A stretch of 64,000 nt of DNA from GCA-002733465 sp965230525. Lineage in GTDB: Bacteria; Pseudomonadota; Gammaproteobacteria; Enterobacterales; Kangiellaceae. The stretch covers positions 2,976,001-3,040,000 of the forward strand of contig OZ246008.1 of the NCBI GenBank assembly GCA_965230525.1. The letters are read 5' to 3'. Of this stretch, positions 16,312-25,923 are shown in pieces; position 1 is the stretch's first letter, and each line of letters starts with the position of its first letter. Position numbers and translations under genes: made by a program. The notes beneath the pieces are model-generated. The model had not been told where the DNA came from. It did not search any database and saw only the letters and a list, made by a program, of their open reading frames with translations.

Positions 16312-18093
16312 ATGAAGTATAATAATCTTTCTAACTTGGTTGAAAGCCAGGCAGAGTCGTCTACATTTATCGAACCAACTGTTCTCACTGACGCGAGAAG
16401 TTTGCTCGATCCTGCAATCTGGCCTCAATGGAAAGAATCTAACTGTCAAGGCGACATCGTTTTTGAAGATGAAGAATTTCAAGATGTTGATCTTTCTGAC
16501 TTTGATTTTTCAAATGTAAACTTCATCAATTGCCACTTTAACCACTGCAAATTTCACTCTACTAATTTTATTTCCGCTAACCTATCCGATTCAGAGTTTA
16601 TTCACTGTGATTTTGCTGACGCAAAGCTAATAGCGACTGTATTGGACAATACAGCGTTTCGTAAGTGTGATTTAGTCAGAGTTAATTTTTTAACTGCCCA
16701 ATTTAAGAAAACTACGATTGTAAACACTGATCTAAGCCATATTGACTTACAATCCATTGATTTACGAGGAATTGTGTTAGATGGATGTGACCTACGTAAA
16801 CAAAATTTAGCAGGCAAAGACCTCAGTTCAGCGAGCCTGAAATACACTGATTTGCGAGGTGCAGACCTAAGTCGAGCGATATTTAATTGTGCAAAGCTGT
16901 CTAACGCGCTGCTAGCGGCAACTAAAGTCGACAAATGCCAGTTTAAACAAGCCGATCTCAGTCAAACGAATCTTTCGAACTTAAATCTGTCGGGCGCGAA
17001 CCTTTACGCTGCTAATCTGACAGGTTGTGACCTAAGTGGCACGAATCTTTCAGATGCCAACCTGTCTAAGGCTAATATTACCGATACCGTATTGTTTAAT
17101 ATTAACTCGATCGGTTGGGACATTTCTGGTATCAACTGTGAATATGCCTACTGGGATCAAAAAGCTACAACTAAAACGAATTATTCTCCGCACGAATTTG
17201 AGCGAATGTATGCTGAGTCGTTGACTATTGACCTAAAGTACGACTACCGCTTAACAGCCAATGAAATAGCCACATTACCAATTCTAATTGAGCACTTACA
17301 AGCCTGTCACTGGGGTGTTTCGTTACGACTAAAATCAGTCAAAGATATTGCCGGTGGCGCACAAGTTCGCTTAGTGGTCGATGAAGTGGGGCACTATTCA
17401 GTTAAGGAGCTTGAAAATTCGTTAAAAGAAGAAGCTAGCCGTATTCAAAACGCCCAGTTAGCACTGCGAGCAGATAAAAGTATGCAAAAAGAATTGCGCG
17501 AGGCCGTTTCAGGTATAAAAGACAAGTTTTGGCCGCGACTTTTAGAATTAGCTGCTGAATATGAAATTGATCAAGTTCGAAACTTCTGTGTTCTTTTTAT
17601 CGATCTTAAAGGTTTTACTCAATGGAGCGATGTAAAAATATCGGAAAAACTATCCTTATTTAGAGGTCTACTAAAACCGATTTTAGCGAAGTGGAATGCC
17701 AGCTATCCCAATATGGAAGGTGATTCCCTCAGAGCAACCTTTAAAAGTGCCAAATCTGCAGTAGAATGTGCTTGGATGATTCGTCATGTTTTAATGGCCG
17801 CGGAATTTGAGTTGAGAATCGGAATCGATCGAGGTGAAGTCACTATCGTACATAACGAAGTCACTGAGCAGTCAGATTTAGAAGGCAGTGCCGTGAGCAT
17901 GGCGGCGCGTTTAGAATCCATGGCGAGTCCTGGACATATTTATGTATCCGAAAAGGTCAAACACTACGCTGAACAAGAAACCTCTTTGTTTAAGTTTAAT
18001 CCGGTGCGTTCACAGTTAACTAAAAGTATCGGTACTAAAATGGCGGGTGATTGGATCGAAGTTTATGATTTAGAAAAGATTGAAAGTGAGTAA
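16312..18093 (+). CDS. pentapeptide-repeat protein fused to a class III adenylate/guanylate cyclase domain
   Basis: A 593-residue cytoplasmic protein with no signal peptide or membrane segment. Residues about 51-255 are a near-continuous run of pentapeptide repeats of the A(D/N)LXX type (GADLSRAIF, GANLYAANL, SDANLSKAN), forecast to form a right-handed quadrilateral beta-helix. A linker of about 280-410 follows, ending in a probable helical signalling segment. The cyclase homology domain is about 420-593. Both metal aspartates are present (Asp431 in LFIDLKGFT, Asp471 in EGDSL), and so is the transition-state arginine (Arg533 in MAARLE). Two usual residues differ: Ser529 replaces the transition-state Asn, and Asn467 replaces the adenine-specifying Lys. 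Activity and nucleotide are therefore uncertain. An HD-GYP gene follows 173 bp downstream. Confidence 0.88.
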   Translation: MKYNNLSNLVESQAESSTFIEPTVLTDARSLLDPAIWPQWKESNCQGDIVFEDEEFQDVDLSDFDFSNVNFINCHFNHCKFHSTNFISANLSDSEFIHCDFADAKLIATVLDNTAFRKCDLVRVNFLTAQFKKTTIVNTDLSHIDLQSIDLRGIVLDGCDLRKQNLAGKDLSSASLKYTDLRGADLSRAIFNCAKLSNALLAATKVDKCQFKQADLSQTNLSNLNLSGANLYAANLTGCDLSGTNLSDANLSKANITDTVLFNINSIGWDISGINCEYAYWDQKATTKTNYSPHEFERMYAESLTIDLKYDYRLTANEIATLPILIEHLQACHWGVSLRLKSVKDIAGGAQVRLVVDEVGHYSVKELENSLKEEASRIQNAQLALRADKSMQKELREAVSGIKDKFWPRLLELAAEYEIDQVRNFCVLFIDLKGFTQWSDVKISEKLSLFRGLLKPILAKWNASYPNMEGDSLRATFKSAKSAVECAWMIRHVLMAAEFELRIGIDRGEVTIVHNEVTEQSDLEGSAVSMAARLESMASPGHIYVSEKVKHYAEQETSLFKFNPVRSQLTKSIGTKMAGDWIEVYDLEKIESE

Positions 18094-18266
18094 AGTTTCT
18101 AAGAATTTTATTTTGCCCTTCAAGTATATCCCCTTAATTTTGTTGTCTTGTGTTCACAGTTTTAGTGATTTGTTTAGTAATGTTTCATAATGCTTAATGC
18201 TAACCACTGTTTTTAAAGTAAAATCTTCTCAGTTTAATAAACAAAGGTAAGACAGGACATCTGGGA

Positions 18267-19463
18267 ATGATTGTTGAAAAAGACATTTCAAGAGTAAGCA
18301 TAGGCAGTTTCATCGTTAAGGTGATAAAACAACGATCCAATGACCCCATTGAACGACTTGGCTGGGTCGAAGACTTGCAAACGATTGAAAAGCTCATTGA
18401 TAAAGGGGTTGAGCGAGTTCTGATAGATACCAAAAAAATTAAAGAAGCGACACCGCCAAAAGTTCAATCAGCCAAGATAGAACCTATCCCCAGCCTAAAA
18501 CTATCAAACATTCGTTCATTTGCTGAGTTGCTTTATCACGCGACAGATGTTTTCGAGGCGGCGGTCGAGTGTCAACAAGTCGTGATAAATAGAGTGCAGA
18601 GCCGAGACCTGCTGTGCTTAGAGTCAATCTTAAAAGTGATAGCTCAAATTGTTGATGAGGTTTTTGATGATTATTCTGGGCTAGCTACAGTCATATACGC
18701 GCGCAATAGAAACCGATACCTCTGCGAACATGCCGCCTCTGTGGCTGTACTGATGGCCATTTTTTGTCGGCACCTAGAGCTAGACAAAGCATTAACGCAA
18801 GAGCTTGTGCTCGGCGCATTCTTGCACGATACCGGCAAAGCGCTGATTGATCAAAGCATACTCAATAAGCCAAGTGAGGTAGATAAGGTAGAGTTCGAAG
18901 TGATTAAGTCTCATGTCAATCACTCCATCAATATTCTTAAGTCAACACATGGTATTCCCAAGTTGAGCGTAAAATTGGCAGCCCAGCATCACGAAAGACT
19001 TGACGGCTCCGGTTATCCGAAAGGATTTGATGAGCGGGTAATCTCAAAATACGGCCGCATGATCGCAATTTGTGATGTTTATGATGCGTTGACGTCGGAT
19101 AAAGTTTATCGCGGGAAAGTGAACCAGGTAAAAGCATTTTCTACTCTACTTGAAATGTCTAACAAAAGCCTACTGGATATTATTCTTGTTAACAGCTTTA
19201 TTAAGGCACTCGGGGTGTTTCCGCTTGGTTCTATCGTTGAATTGAGTAATTCGCATTTAGCAATCGTTGAAGAGCTGAACCTTGAGCAGCCGCTCATGCC
19301 TGTGGTACGGATTTTTTACGATTTACGCTTGACCCATTTTGTCAATACAAAGCGTGTCGATCTGCAGGTGGAGCTATCACTCAAGATCAAACGAGCGGTA
19401 AATCCGAATGATCATAAGCTCGATTTTAAACGTATTGTCGAATTTCTAACATTGGATGGTTAA
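18267..19463 (+). CDS. HD-GYP domain protein, predicted cyclic di-GMP phosphodiesterase
   Basis: A 398-residue protein with an N-terminal DUF3391-like segment (about 1-65, starting ISRVSIGSFIVKV) and a C-terminal HD-GYP domain (about 140-310). Catalytic motifs are intact: His155 in CEHAASVAV, HDTGK at 187-191, HHERLDGSGYPKG at 241-253, and DVYDALTSDK. Such proteins hydrolyse c-di-GMP to pGpG or GMP using a di- or tri-nuclear metal site. There is no receiver domain, so input is probably through the N-terminal domain. Its neighbour upstream is the cyclase fusion. Confidence 0.92.
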   Translation: MIVEKDISRVSIGSFIVKVIKQRSNDPIERLGWVEDLQTIEKLIDKGVERVLIDTKKIKEATPPKVQSAKIEPIPSLKLSNIRSFAELLYHATDVFEAAVECQQVVINRVQSRDLLCLESILKVIAQIVDEVFDDYSGLATVIYARNRNRYLCEHAASVAVLMAIFCRHLELDKALTQELVLGAFLHDTGKALIDQSILNKPSEVDKVEFEVIKSHVNHSINILKSTHGIPKLSVKLAAQHHERLDGSGYPKGFDERVISKYGRMIAICDVYDALTSDKVYRGKVNQVKAFSTLLEMSNKSLLDIILVNSFIKALGVFPLGSIVELSNSHLAIVEELNLEQPLMPVVRIFYDLRLTHFVNTKRVDLQVELSLKIKRAVNPNDHKLDFKRIVEFLTLDG

Positions 19464-19791
19464 TCACTGAGAGATTGTTTGTTTACTAGTATATTCCAAT
19501 ACGAGATATCTACTAAGTTAGCCGAGAGCAGTGATTGACAAGTGTTGTGATACTGGTATGTTAACAAGCCTCATTCAATTTAGAAACGATATTTAAACGT
19601 TAATTATTTTACTCAAAAATTTGATTTTTAATAGACCCGCTGATTGTTAATAAAAAATACCTCGTCAGTAAGAATACGCGTCAGTAAACGAGCTCAATTA
19701 AAGTGGATGCTCGATCGTAAATACCGACAAATCAGATTTTTGGATTGATTGAAACTTGTTAAATGTTATTCGTGGACTAAGGAAAATAGTA
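19464..19791 (+). other. intergenic stretch upstream of the DUF5916 gene
   Basis: About 328 AT-rich bases. I see no ORF with a ribosome binding site, no RNA gene and no convincing terminator hairpin. Confidence 0.5.
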
Positions 19792-22038
19792 GTGGATTCT
19801 AGCTATTGGCTGACTGGACTAGCAGTCGTGCTCCTTACATTTTGCACCCCAGTTTATGCAGTAGCAAACGGCAGTACAAATAACGAAATCCCTCGTACTT
19901 CACAAGCAATAGTGATTGATGGAAATGCAAACGAAGAGGCATGGGAAAACGCACTAGAAATTTCACTTGAGTACGAAGTTGCGCCCGGCGACAATTTAAA
20001 TGCTCGGATTGAGACTTCGGCTTACCTGTTGTTTGATGATGAATTTCTGTATGTTTTAGTTAAAGCAAATGACCCAAACCCTAAAAGTATTCGTGCCTAT
20101 TTAAGTGAGCGAGACCAAATTGAGACGAGTGATTATGTGAGTTTATCGCTTGATACCTTTAGCGACTCACGAAAAGCATTCAAGTTCTCAGTAAATCCTA
20201 AAGGTGTTCAGGCTGACGCCATCATCGATGAAATAACAAGTGTCGAGGATACTGGGTGGGATGGTATCTGGTATAGTGGCGGCCGGATAACTAAACAAGG
20301 TTATCAAGTCGAACTCGCCATTCCTTTTAAATCGCTTAGGTTTGAAGATAAACTCACCATTAAAGGCTGGAAAATAAAACTAGAGCGAAGCTGGCCAAGA
20401 GATGTTGTTTACAGTTTTTCAAGCGTGCCTAATGACCGAGACAATGATTGCTCGCTTTGTCAGTACCAACCGGTAAGAGGCTTTGCAAACATCAGGCCTG
20501 CATCCAATATTATACTAATCCCAGCTCTCACTTTTTCCCAATCTGAAAACCGAGAACGCAGTTCAGAAGACTGGCAGCGAGATTCAGTGGATGATCGAGC
20601 AAGCCTCGACTTGCGCTGGGGTATTGATCAAAATGTCTACCTAAATGCAACTATCAATCCTGACTTTTCACAAGTTGAAGCTGACTCACTACAACTCCAG
20701 GTTAACAAACGATTTGCGATTAGAAATACTGAAAAAAGAGCTTTTTTCTTAGATGGCGCTGACTACTTTTCGAATTGGAGTAAGTTAATTCACACGCGTT
20801 TATTCACCGAACCCGAATATGGTGTCAAAGTGACCGGAAAAACCGGCGCGCACAGTTATGGGGTGATAGTCCTTGAAGACAAAGATACTAACCTTTTGAT
20901 AACCGATAACCAAAGTTCACGTTTAGTTCGGTTAGATGGTGTAAAAAGTGAAAATCAAATAATTAGGTATCGTTTTGATGCCGAAAATAACGCTAATCTC
21001 GGATTTACATACACTCAAAGGCATTCTGGTGACTACAGTAACAAAGTTTTCTCTGTTGATGGCAAGTATTGGTTTAATCCTTCGACTTATTTTAAGTTTC
21101 AGACTTTAACTACTGAAACGAACGATTATCAATTTGTTAGACAAGACTACTTTGGATCTGACCGGCAAACGCTTGATAGCGCGGGAGATGCTTATTCGTT
21201 TAATTTAACTCACGTCAACCGAGATTGGTCGACCAGTTTGACTCATCACCGCTTTGAAGACGATGTTCGTATCGATGCGGGTTTTGTGAGCCGAAGTGAT
21301 TGGGTTACCACTTCATTAAGTTCTCAGTATCGTTGGTATCCTAAGAGTAACGATAGCTGGTGGAAAAAGATAGAAGTAGACTATACCCTAAGTGAAGTCA
21401 CTGATATTAAAGGGCAGCGGCTAAATTTGTTTAGGCAAGGCGGTGTAGATATTTATGCTAGTTTACAGTCTTATTTGGGCGTTTGGTTTTATGACGATAC
21501 ACAACGCTTTGTTCAACAAAAGCTATTGGCTTCGGTAAACCCAAACCTTTACCTCGAAGATTACCAAATAAAAGTATATGAACTCTACGGCGGATTTTCA
21601 CCGCTCGCAGGATTAGAGCTAGAAATGTTTTATGAGTGGGGGAAAGACGTCGACTTTTCATCTGCCGAGCTTGGCAAGCTCGAAACCATCAAAGCCTCCG
21701 CACGGTACCAGTTAAATGAACATTGGCGCCTCCAGTTAGAGCAAATTAATCAGAATTTAATTGTACAAGACGAACCCGCATTCGATGTCCATCTCACGAA
21801 TCTAAGAGTTGCCTACCAGTTAGATGTGGAACAGTCGATTCGGCTGACGCTGCAATCTCAGCGACAAGGTAGTGACAAGTCCTTAGCTAGCCAGCTGTTG
21901 TACACCTACAAAATAGATCCTTTCACCTTGTTTTATTTAGGCTATTCTGATCAAGCTCTCGCAGATTCAGAAAATATGCAACTTGCGCGGGTTGAGCGAA
22001 CTTTGTTTGTCAAGTTTTCTTATGCCTGGCAGCTATAA
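19792..22038 (+). CDS. DUF5916 outer-membrane protein with N-terminal CBM9-like domain
   Basis: The start GTG at 19792 is chosen because AAGGA lies 8 bases upstream and it gives a clean signal peptide (MDSSYWLTGLAVVLLTFC... cut after VYA); a TTG at 19756 has no such site. The mature protein of about 725 residues has an N-terminal carbohydrate-binding-module-9-like domain (IDGNANEEAWENA ... KFSVNPKGVQAD). A long region of alternating strands follows, ending in the aromatic C-terminus FVKFSYAWQL typical of outer-membrane barrels. DUF5916 proteins are common in marine bacteria; their substrate is not known. The DUF481 gene follows 86 bp later. Confidence 0.82.
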   Translation: MDSSYWLTGLAVVLLTFCTPVYAVANGSTNNEIPRTSQAIVIDGNANEEAWENALEISLEYEVAPGDNLNARIETSAYLLFDDEFLYVLVKANDPNPKSIRAYLSERDQIETSDYVSLSLDTFSDSRKAFKFSVNPKGVQADAIIDEITSVEDTGWDGIWYSGGRITKQGYQVELAIPFKSLRFEDKLTIKGWKIKLERSWPRDVVYSFSSVPNDRDNDCSLCQYQPVRGFANIRPASNIILIPALTFSQSENRERSSEDWQRDSVDDRASLDLRWGIDQNVYLNATINPDFSQVEADSLQLQVNKRFAIRNTEKRAFFLDGADYFSNWSKLIHTRLFTEPEYGVKVTGKTGAHSYGVIVLEDKDTNLLITDNQSSRLVRLDGVKSENQIIRYRFDAENNANLGFTYTQRHSGDYSNKVFSVDGKYWFNPSTYFKFQTLTTETNDYQFVRQDYFGSDRQTLDSAGDAYSFNLTHVNRDWSTSLTHHRFEDDVRIDAGFVSRSDWVTTSLSSQYRWYPKSNDSWWKKIEVDYTLSEVTDIKGQRLNLFRQGGVDIYASLQSYLGVWFYDDTQRFVQQKLLASVNPNLYLEDYQIKVYELYGGFSPLAGLELEMFYEWGKDVDFSSAELGKLETIKASARYQLNEHWRLQLEQINQNLIVQDEPAFDVHLTNLRVAYQLDVEQSIRLTLQSQRQGSDKSLASQLLYTYKIDPFTLFYLGYSDQALADSENMQLARVERTLFVKFSYAWQL

Positions 22039-22124
22039 ACTTGGCAAATAAGCTTTAATTCAGCGTCGCGTGCTGTTAATATGCGCGAAATTTAGACTCT
22101 CTGGAATCAATATAGGAACGAACA

Positions 22125-22889
22125 ATGAATAGCAAGCGTCTTTTGATAGGCCTTATGGTTTTAGCTGCCAACTCTCCCATGCTCAAAGCTGAAGAAGAAA
22201 AGGCCGTTGAAAAAGCGCCGGAATGGCAAGCCAGCGTCCAATTTGGTTATGTTGCGACTTCAGGAAATACAGAAACAACTAGCATTAATGGTGGTTTTTC
22301 TGCCTCTTATGAAGAAGCTCAATGGGCCCATTCTTTGGATATTAAAACAATCTTTGGTTCTGCGGAAGATTCGACCACATCTGAAGTAGAAACCAACGCT
22401 GAAAAATACTTTATTGAAGGAAAGTCTGACTACAAGTTTTCTGACAAGGGCTATGCTTTTGTAGTGGCAAACTATGAAGACGACCGATTCTCCGATAATG
22501 ACTATCAAGCCTCGGTTGCGGTTGGTCGAGGTTTTAAGTTTGTACCTTCGGAAAACTCTAAACTAGACTTAGAGCTCGGTGTCGGTTATCGAGAAACAAA
22601 AAAGCGTGCAACCCTGTTGCTTCCAGAAGAAAGCATAGGTGAAACCATTGCTCGATTTGCTGGTAAATATGTATGGAAGATTTCTGAGTCGTCCAAATTC
22701 GAGCAAAAGCTTTCGGCAGATATTGGTGATGAGAATACTGTGACTAAATCTTATACTGGCGTGAGCGCGAACATCGCAGAAAATCTAGCATTAAAAGTAT
22801 CTTTAACAGCGACTCATCAATCCGATGTTCGGGAAGGCGCTGAAGATTTAGATACGGTTACTGCCGTGACGGTAGTTTACAACTTTTAG
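22125..22889 (+). CDS. DUF481 (YdiY-like) outer-membrane protein
   Basis: A 254-residue protein with a signal peptide (about 1-22, ending LKA) and a DUF481 barrel: SVQFGYVATSGNTETTSINGGF, the acidic YEDDRFSDNDYQASVAVGRGF, and LGVGYRETKKR, ending VTAVTVVYNF with the aromatic C-terminal residue of outer-membrane barrels. Its function is unknown; the family is often induced by acid or salt stress in enterics. Its 3' end overlaps the convergent tmcA gene by 42 bases, and its terminator lies inside tmcA. Confidence 0.87.
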   Translation: MNSKRLLIGLMVLAANSPMLKAEEEKAVEKAPEWQASVQFGYVATSGNTETTSINGGFSASYEEAQWAHSLDIKTIFGSAEDSTTSEVETNAEKYFIEGKSDYKFSDKGYAFVVANYEDDRFSDNDYQASVAVGRGFKFVPSENSKLDLELGVGYRETKKRATLLLPEESIGETIARFAGKYVWKISESSKFEQKLSADIGDENTVTKSYTGVSANIAENLALKVSLTATHQSDVREGAEDLDTVTAVTVVYNF

Positions 22890-25082
22890 GTCGTTATTTT
22901 TAACCAAACCTTGCAGAGAAAGCCGGATAATTTTTCGGCTTTCTTTTTCTCCACTAGTTTGAAATTCCTCGACAATCGTTTTCCAGTTCTTGCGTTGTAT
23001 GAGCTTTGCAAAAAGCATCTTTGCCGAAATAAATAACTCGCTTTTATCGTCACGCTCTGCCAAGCCTTCATTCGATTTTAGTAATAATAATTTTGTGACT
23101 TGATAGGCTTCCCACTCAATCATTTCTAAGCTGCGCTGTTGTTCGAAGTAGGGGATTAAACACTCTATTAACGGCTCCGCTCGTTCTTTTAGATCATCCT
23201 TAAGGATACTATTATTGAACTGAAAGCAATAAATCAAAAGCATAATATCAGTCGACACATTGACTAAGCTTGACGAAGCGAGGTAAAAAAAGCGTTGACT
23301 AAATTGCTGCGATATTTGTTGTAAGAGAGTCAAGGAAGTTTTACAGGTTTTGAGTGTCAGTTTTATAAATTCACCTGTAGGAGCGCCGGTTGAAGAGTCT
23401 CTTCTAAGTCCGATTCTTGAAATCGAGTAATCATTGTGAAACCAGAACTTAATAACGTCACTAAATAAAGAAAAGCTTGCGCCAACAAAGTTAAATTGGT
23501 TTTGAGTGGCATACTGCTCGACCAAACTGAGTAGTTTGGAAGCGATTCGATGGCGGCGTAACTTTGGCGATACTGATATTCTCATAACTCTTAGAAATTT
23601 TAAGCTCGCTGCCTGTTGAAAGCCTTGATGAGCTAGCAAGGATTGTGGCAGTAGGTGACCAGAAACTCGCCGCTTACTTTGTATGAAACCTTGTTGTTGC
23701 TCGGTTAAAGGACCTTCTTCTATGGTGAGTGCTGCTGCAATCACGGTATTGTTTAGCGTGGCGATAAAAATCTTTATTTTACAATCCTGCAAAATCATTT
23801 CTAGGTCACTTGGGCGAGTCTGATAATGAGCATTGACCAGTAAGCCATAGAGTTCTCTTAACAAGGGTTCGTTCTGACTGAGTTCTTCTTGCGTTACATG
23901 TCGATAATTGAGTGAATCGAAAGGATTGAGTGAGTAGGTTTCGATATTTTCATTAGGCATCACTGTGTCGAGCAGAAATGCTTTATTCATTGAGTGCTCA
24001 AGTAGGTCAAATTGAGCCCACCTTGCGGGAATCGTCATACTAACTTGCCTATACTGTGGATAAGCATTTTTTAACGTTTGTTTAAACCTTATTTCAAAAC
24101 CTTGACCATTACCTTCATAACCATCTAAAGTGGTTGAGAAAATCATTCGATTTGTTAAATGTAAGTATTGGTTGAGTAGCTGAGTTGGGATCGAACCAGC
24201 TTCTTCTATCACCAACAACCCATCGAGACTTTTCCTCAAGGCCAATTCATCAGGCGCTAAAAAGGTAAGCTGGGAGTCGATCATTGCTTGAAGCTTTGTG
24301 ATGTGCGAGTGTTCATATTGATTGAGCTGTTCTTTTAACCGTCTATTTAAGTGCCGATAAAAAACAGCAAGTTGCCTTTTGCTCGGGGCAGTCACAAATA
24401 TTTTGCGATCGGACGAGAAGATGATTTCAGCGATAGCAATTCCTAATGCCGCTGATTTACCGCGTCCTCGACTAGCGGATATTATCAGCGGCCGCCTAGC
24501 ATGCCCGGTTGCACAACTTTTGATTCGTTTAATGATTTCCGATTGCTGTTTATCGAAAGCGTTTTTTGGGCTGGCGAGAGTTGAATCATTTTTTTGTATG
24601 GAGCGTAAACAAATACTGTCTTTCTCAATTTTGATTTGCGTATTATCGTTAATAAATAATTGGTTTATAAACCGTGCTAGAGTTGAGCTTATTTTAGTGA
24701 GTGCTCCAAAGTTTAATTTACCAAGTTGGCTTTTAGAGTCAGCAGGCAGATGAATAACAAGTTCTCCACCACCGACCAAGCTCCCGCATATGGCGGTGAA
24801 AGCGTTGACATCAAATTTGCTACATGCTTCGAACACCAATTGATGTATTTCTAAGCCTAAATATTGATTTACTAAATCGAAAGTTGATTGTTCAAACTCA
24901 AGCGATGAATTGTGATTAACTGAGTGCTTAGCCAAGTTTTCTTGCAGAGTATCGAGGTAAAGATTGGAAGCAACCACTAATTTGATTGCGGCTGAGGAAG
25001 AACTGTAATTTAGCTTCTTTATCACCGTCGCTTGATTAAATACTAAAGTGATAATTCGCGGAAACTCTTGAAAGCTTGACAT
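22848..25082 (-). CDS. tmcA: tRNA(Met) cytidine acetyltransferase
   Basis: TmcA acetylates the wobble cytidine of elongator tRNA-Met (ac4C34), using acetyl-CoA and ATP. The ATG at 25082 is taken as start; a TTG directly before it is also in frame. Residues about 1-150 match the N-terminal DUF1726 region. The RNA-helicase-like module has Walker A SASRGRGKS (204-211) and Walker B LLVIEEAGSIP, with FSTTLDGYEGNGQGF. The GNAT acetyltransferase part includes LRVMRISVSPKLRRHRIASKLL. The C-terminal tail binds tRNA. Its length of about 744 is somewhat more than E. coli (671). Confidence 0.95.
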   Translation of the reverse strand: MSSFQEFPRIITLVFNQATVIKKLNYSSSSAAIKLVVASNLYLDTLQENLAKHSVNHNSSLEFEQSTFDLVNQYLGLEIHQLVFEACSKFDVNAFTAICGSLVGGGELVIHLPADSKSQLGKLNFGALTKISSTLARFINQLFINDNTQIKIEKDSICLRSIQKNDSTLASPKNAFDKQQSEIIKRIKSCATGHARRPLIISASRGRGKSAALGIAIAEIIFSSDRKIFVTAPSKRQLAVFYRHLNRRLKEQLNQYEHSHITKLQAMIDSQLTFLAPDELALRKSLDGLLVIEEAGSIPTQLLNQYLHLTNRMIFSTTLDGYEGNGQGFEIRFKQTLKNAYPQYRQVSMTIPARWAQFDLLEHSMNKAFLLDTVMPNENIETYSLNPFDSLNYRHVTQEELSQNEPLLRELYGLLVNAHYQTRPSDLEMILQDCKIKIFIATLNNTVIAAALTIEEGPLTEQQQGFIQSKRRVSGHLLPQSLLAHQGFQQAASLKFLRVMRISVSPKLRRHRIASKLLSLVEQYATQNQFNFVGASFSLFSDVIKFWFHNDYSISRIGLRRDSSTGAPTGEFIKLTLKTCKTSLTLLQQISQQFSQRFFYLASSSLVNVSTDIMLLIYCFQFNNSILKDDLKERAEPLIECLIPYFEQQRSLEMIEWEAYQVTKLLLLKSNEGLAERDDKSELFISAKMLFAKLIQRKNWKTIVEEFQTSGEKESRKIIRLSLQGLVKNNDLKVVNYRHGSNRI
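22917..22950 (+). terminator. terminator of the DUF481 gene inside tmcA
   Basis: AGAAAGCCG (22917-22925) pairs perfectly with CGGCTTTCT (22936-22944) and is followed by a T-run. The hairpin lies wholly within the tmcA coding sequence, encoding its C-terminal residues on the opposite strand. Confidence 0.85.
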
Positions 25083-25178
25083 CAAAATGTTTCAAATAGA
25101 AATGAATAAAGAGAGTATACCGAAAAATACACCGGCCATGTAAACCAATTAGTTTGTGCTTGAGTACACAGGTTTCGG

Positions 25179-25562
25179 CTAGCAATGCTTACGCTTTCGC
25201 CATCTAAGTTGAATTAAGTTTTGATTGTTCTTATCAAATTCTGACGCTTTTTGTCTTTTTGTTAGAGCTTTTTCAAGCTTGTTGATAGATTGTTTAATTT
25301 TCTGGCATTGTGTCATGGTAGGTTTTTTGGATTTGCGTGTCGTCTTATTTATCCGCTTCAATTTAACCTTAACTTCAGTGAACTTAAGCGATTGAATTTG
25401 AGGCAAATTGATCGCTTGAGACAGCTCACTTTGCGGTGGTCGGTCACCAAAGTGGGTTTTGCCTTCACTATCGGTCCATTGATAAGTTTGCGCAATGGTT
25501 GACTTGGTCAAAAAAAGAAATAATACAAGTAGGTACTTTGAGTTTGATTGAATGGGCAACAT
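25179..25562 (-). CDS. DUF4124 domain protein, exported
   Basis: A 127-residue protein with a signal peptide (about 1-24, ending STIAQ). The DUF4124 motif TYQWTDSEGKTHFGDRPP follows directly. A basic, coiled-coil-like C-terminus (KKPTMTQCQKIKQSINKLEKALTKRQ) ends in RKRKHC. DUF4124 proteins are small periplasmic proteins of unknown role in gammaproteobacteria. A GAAGGA ribosome binding site precedes the ATG. Confidence 0.82.
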   Translation of the reverse strand: MLPIQSNSKYLLVLFLFLTKSTIAQTYQWTDSEGKTHFGDRPPQSELSQAINLPQIQSLKFTEVKVKLKRINKTTRKSKKPTMTQCQKIKQSINKLEKALTKRQKASEFDKNNQNLIQLRWRKRKHC

Positions 25563-25923
25563 TTAACGTTCCTTCGTTAATTCAGTAAGTCCGAGACTAT
25601 ATGCAAGCTAGCCACATCCTAGCTAGCTTGCGGTTAAATAAGCTGGTTGCTTTTGAAGAGTAAGTTTGCTTTATTTGCCAAAATCATAATAGGTGTTAAC
25701 GATTAAGTTGATGTGAGATATTAACCATCTGAAGTATAAGAAAGTGAGATAGATGCTTGAAAACTGCTGCAACTGACCATAAGTAGAGGGGAGCGAGCTC
25801 GCTTGTGGAATTATTCTTAGACTTAGGTGGTTATTGACCTCTTTACTCGCTACAATTCGACCCCAAGCTCGGGTGAGTGTCCAATTAATTTTAGCTTATA
25901 AACCAAATTTAAGAGAGTGCCTA
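25563..25923 (+). other. divergent intergenic region DUF4124 / grxD with strong hairpin
   Basis: No gene of useful length is seen. It holds a perfect 10-bp inverted repeat, GCAAGCTAGC (25603-25612) and GCTAGCTTGC (25622-25631), separated by 9 bases, without a T-run on either side. It lies about 40 bases upstream of the DUF4124 start and about 290 bases upstream of grxD. Confidence 0.6.
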
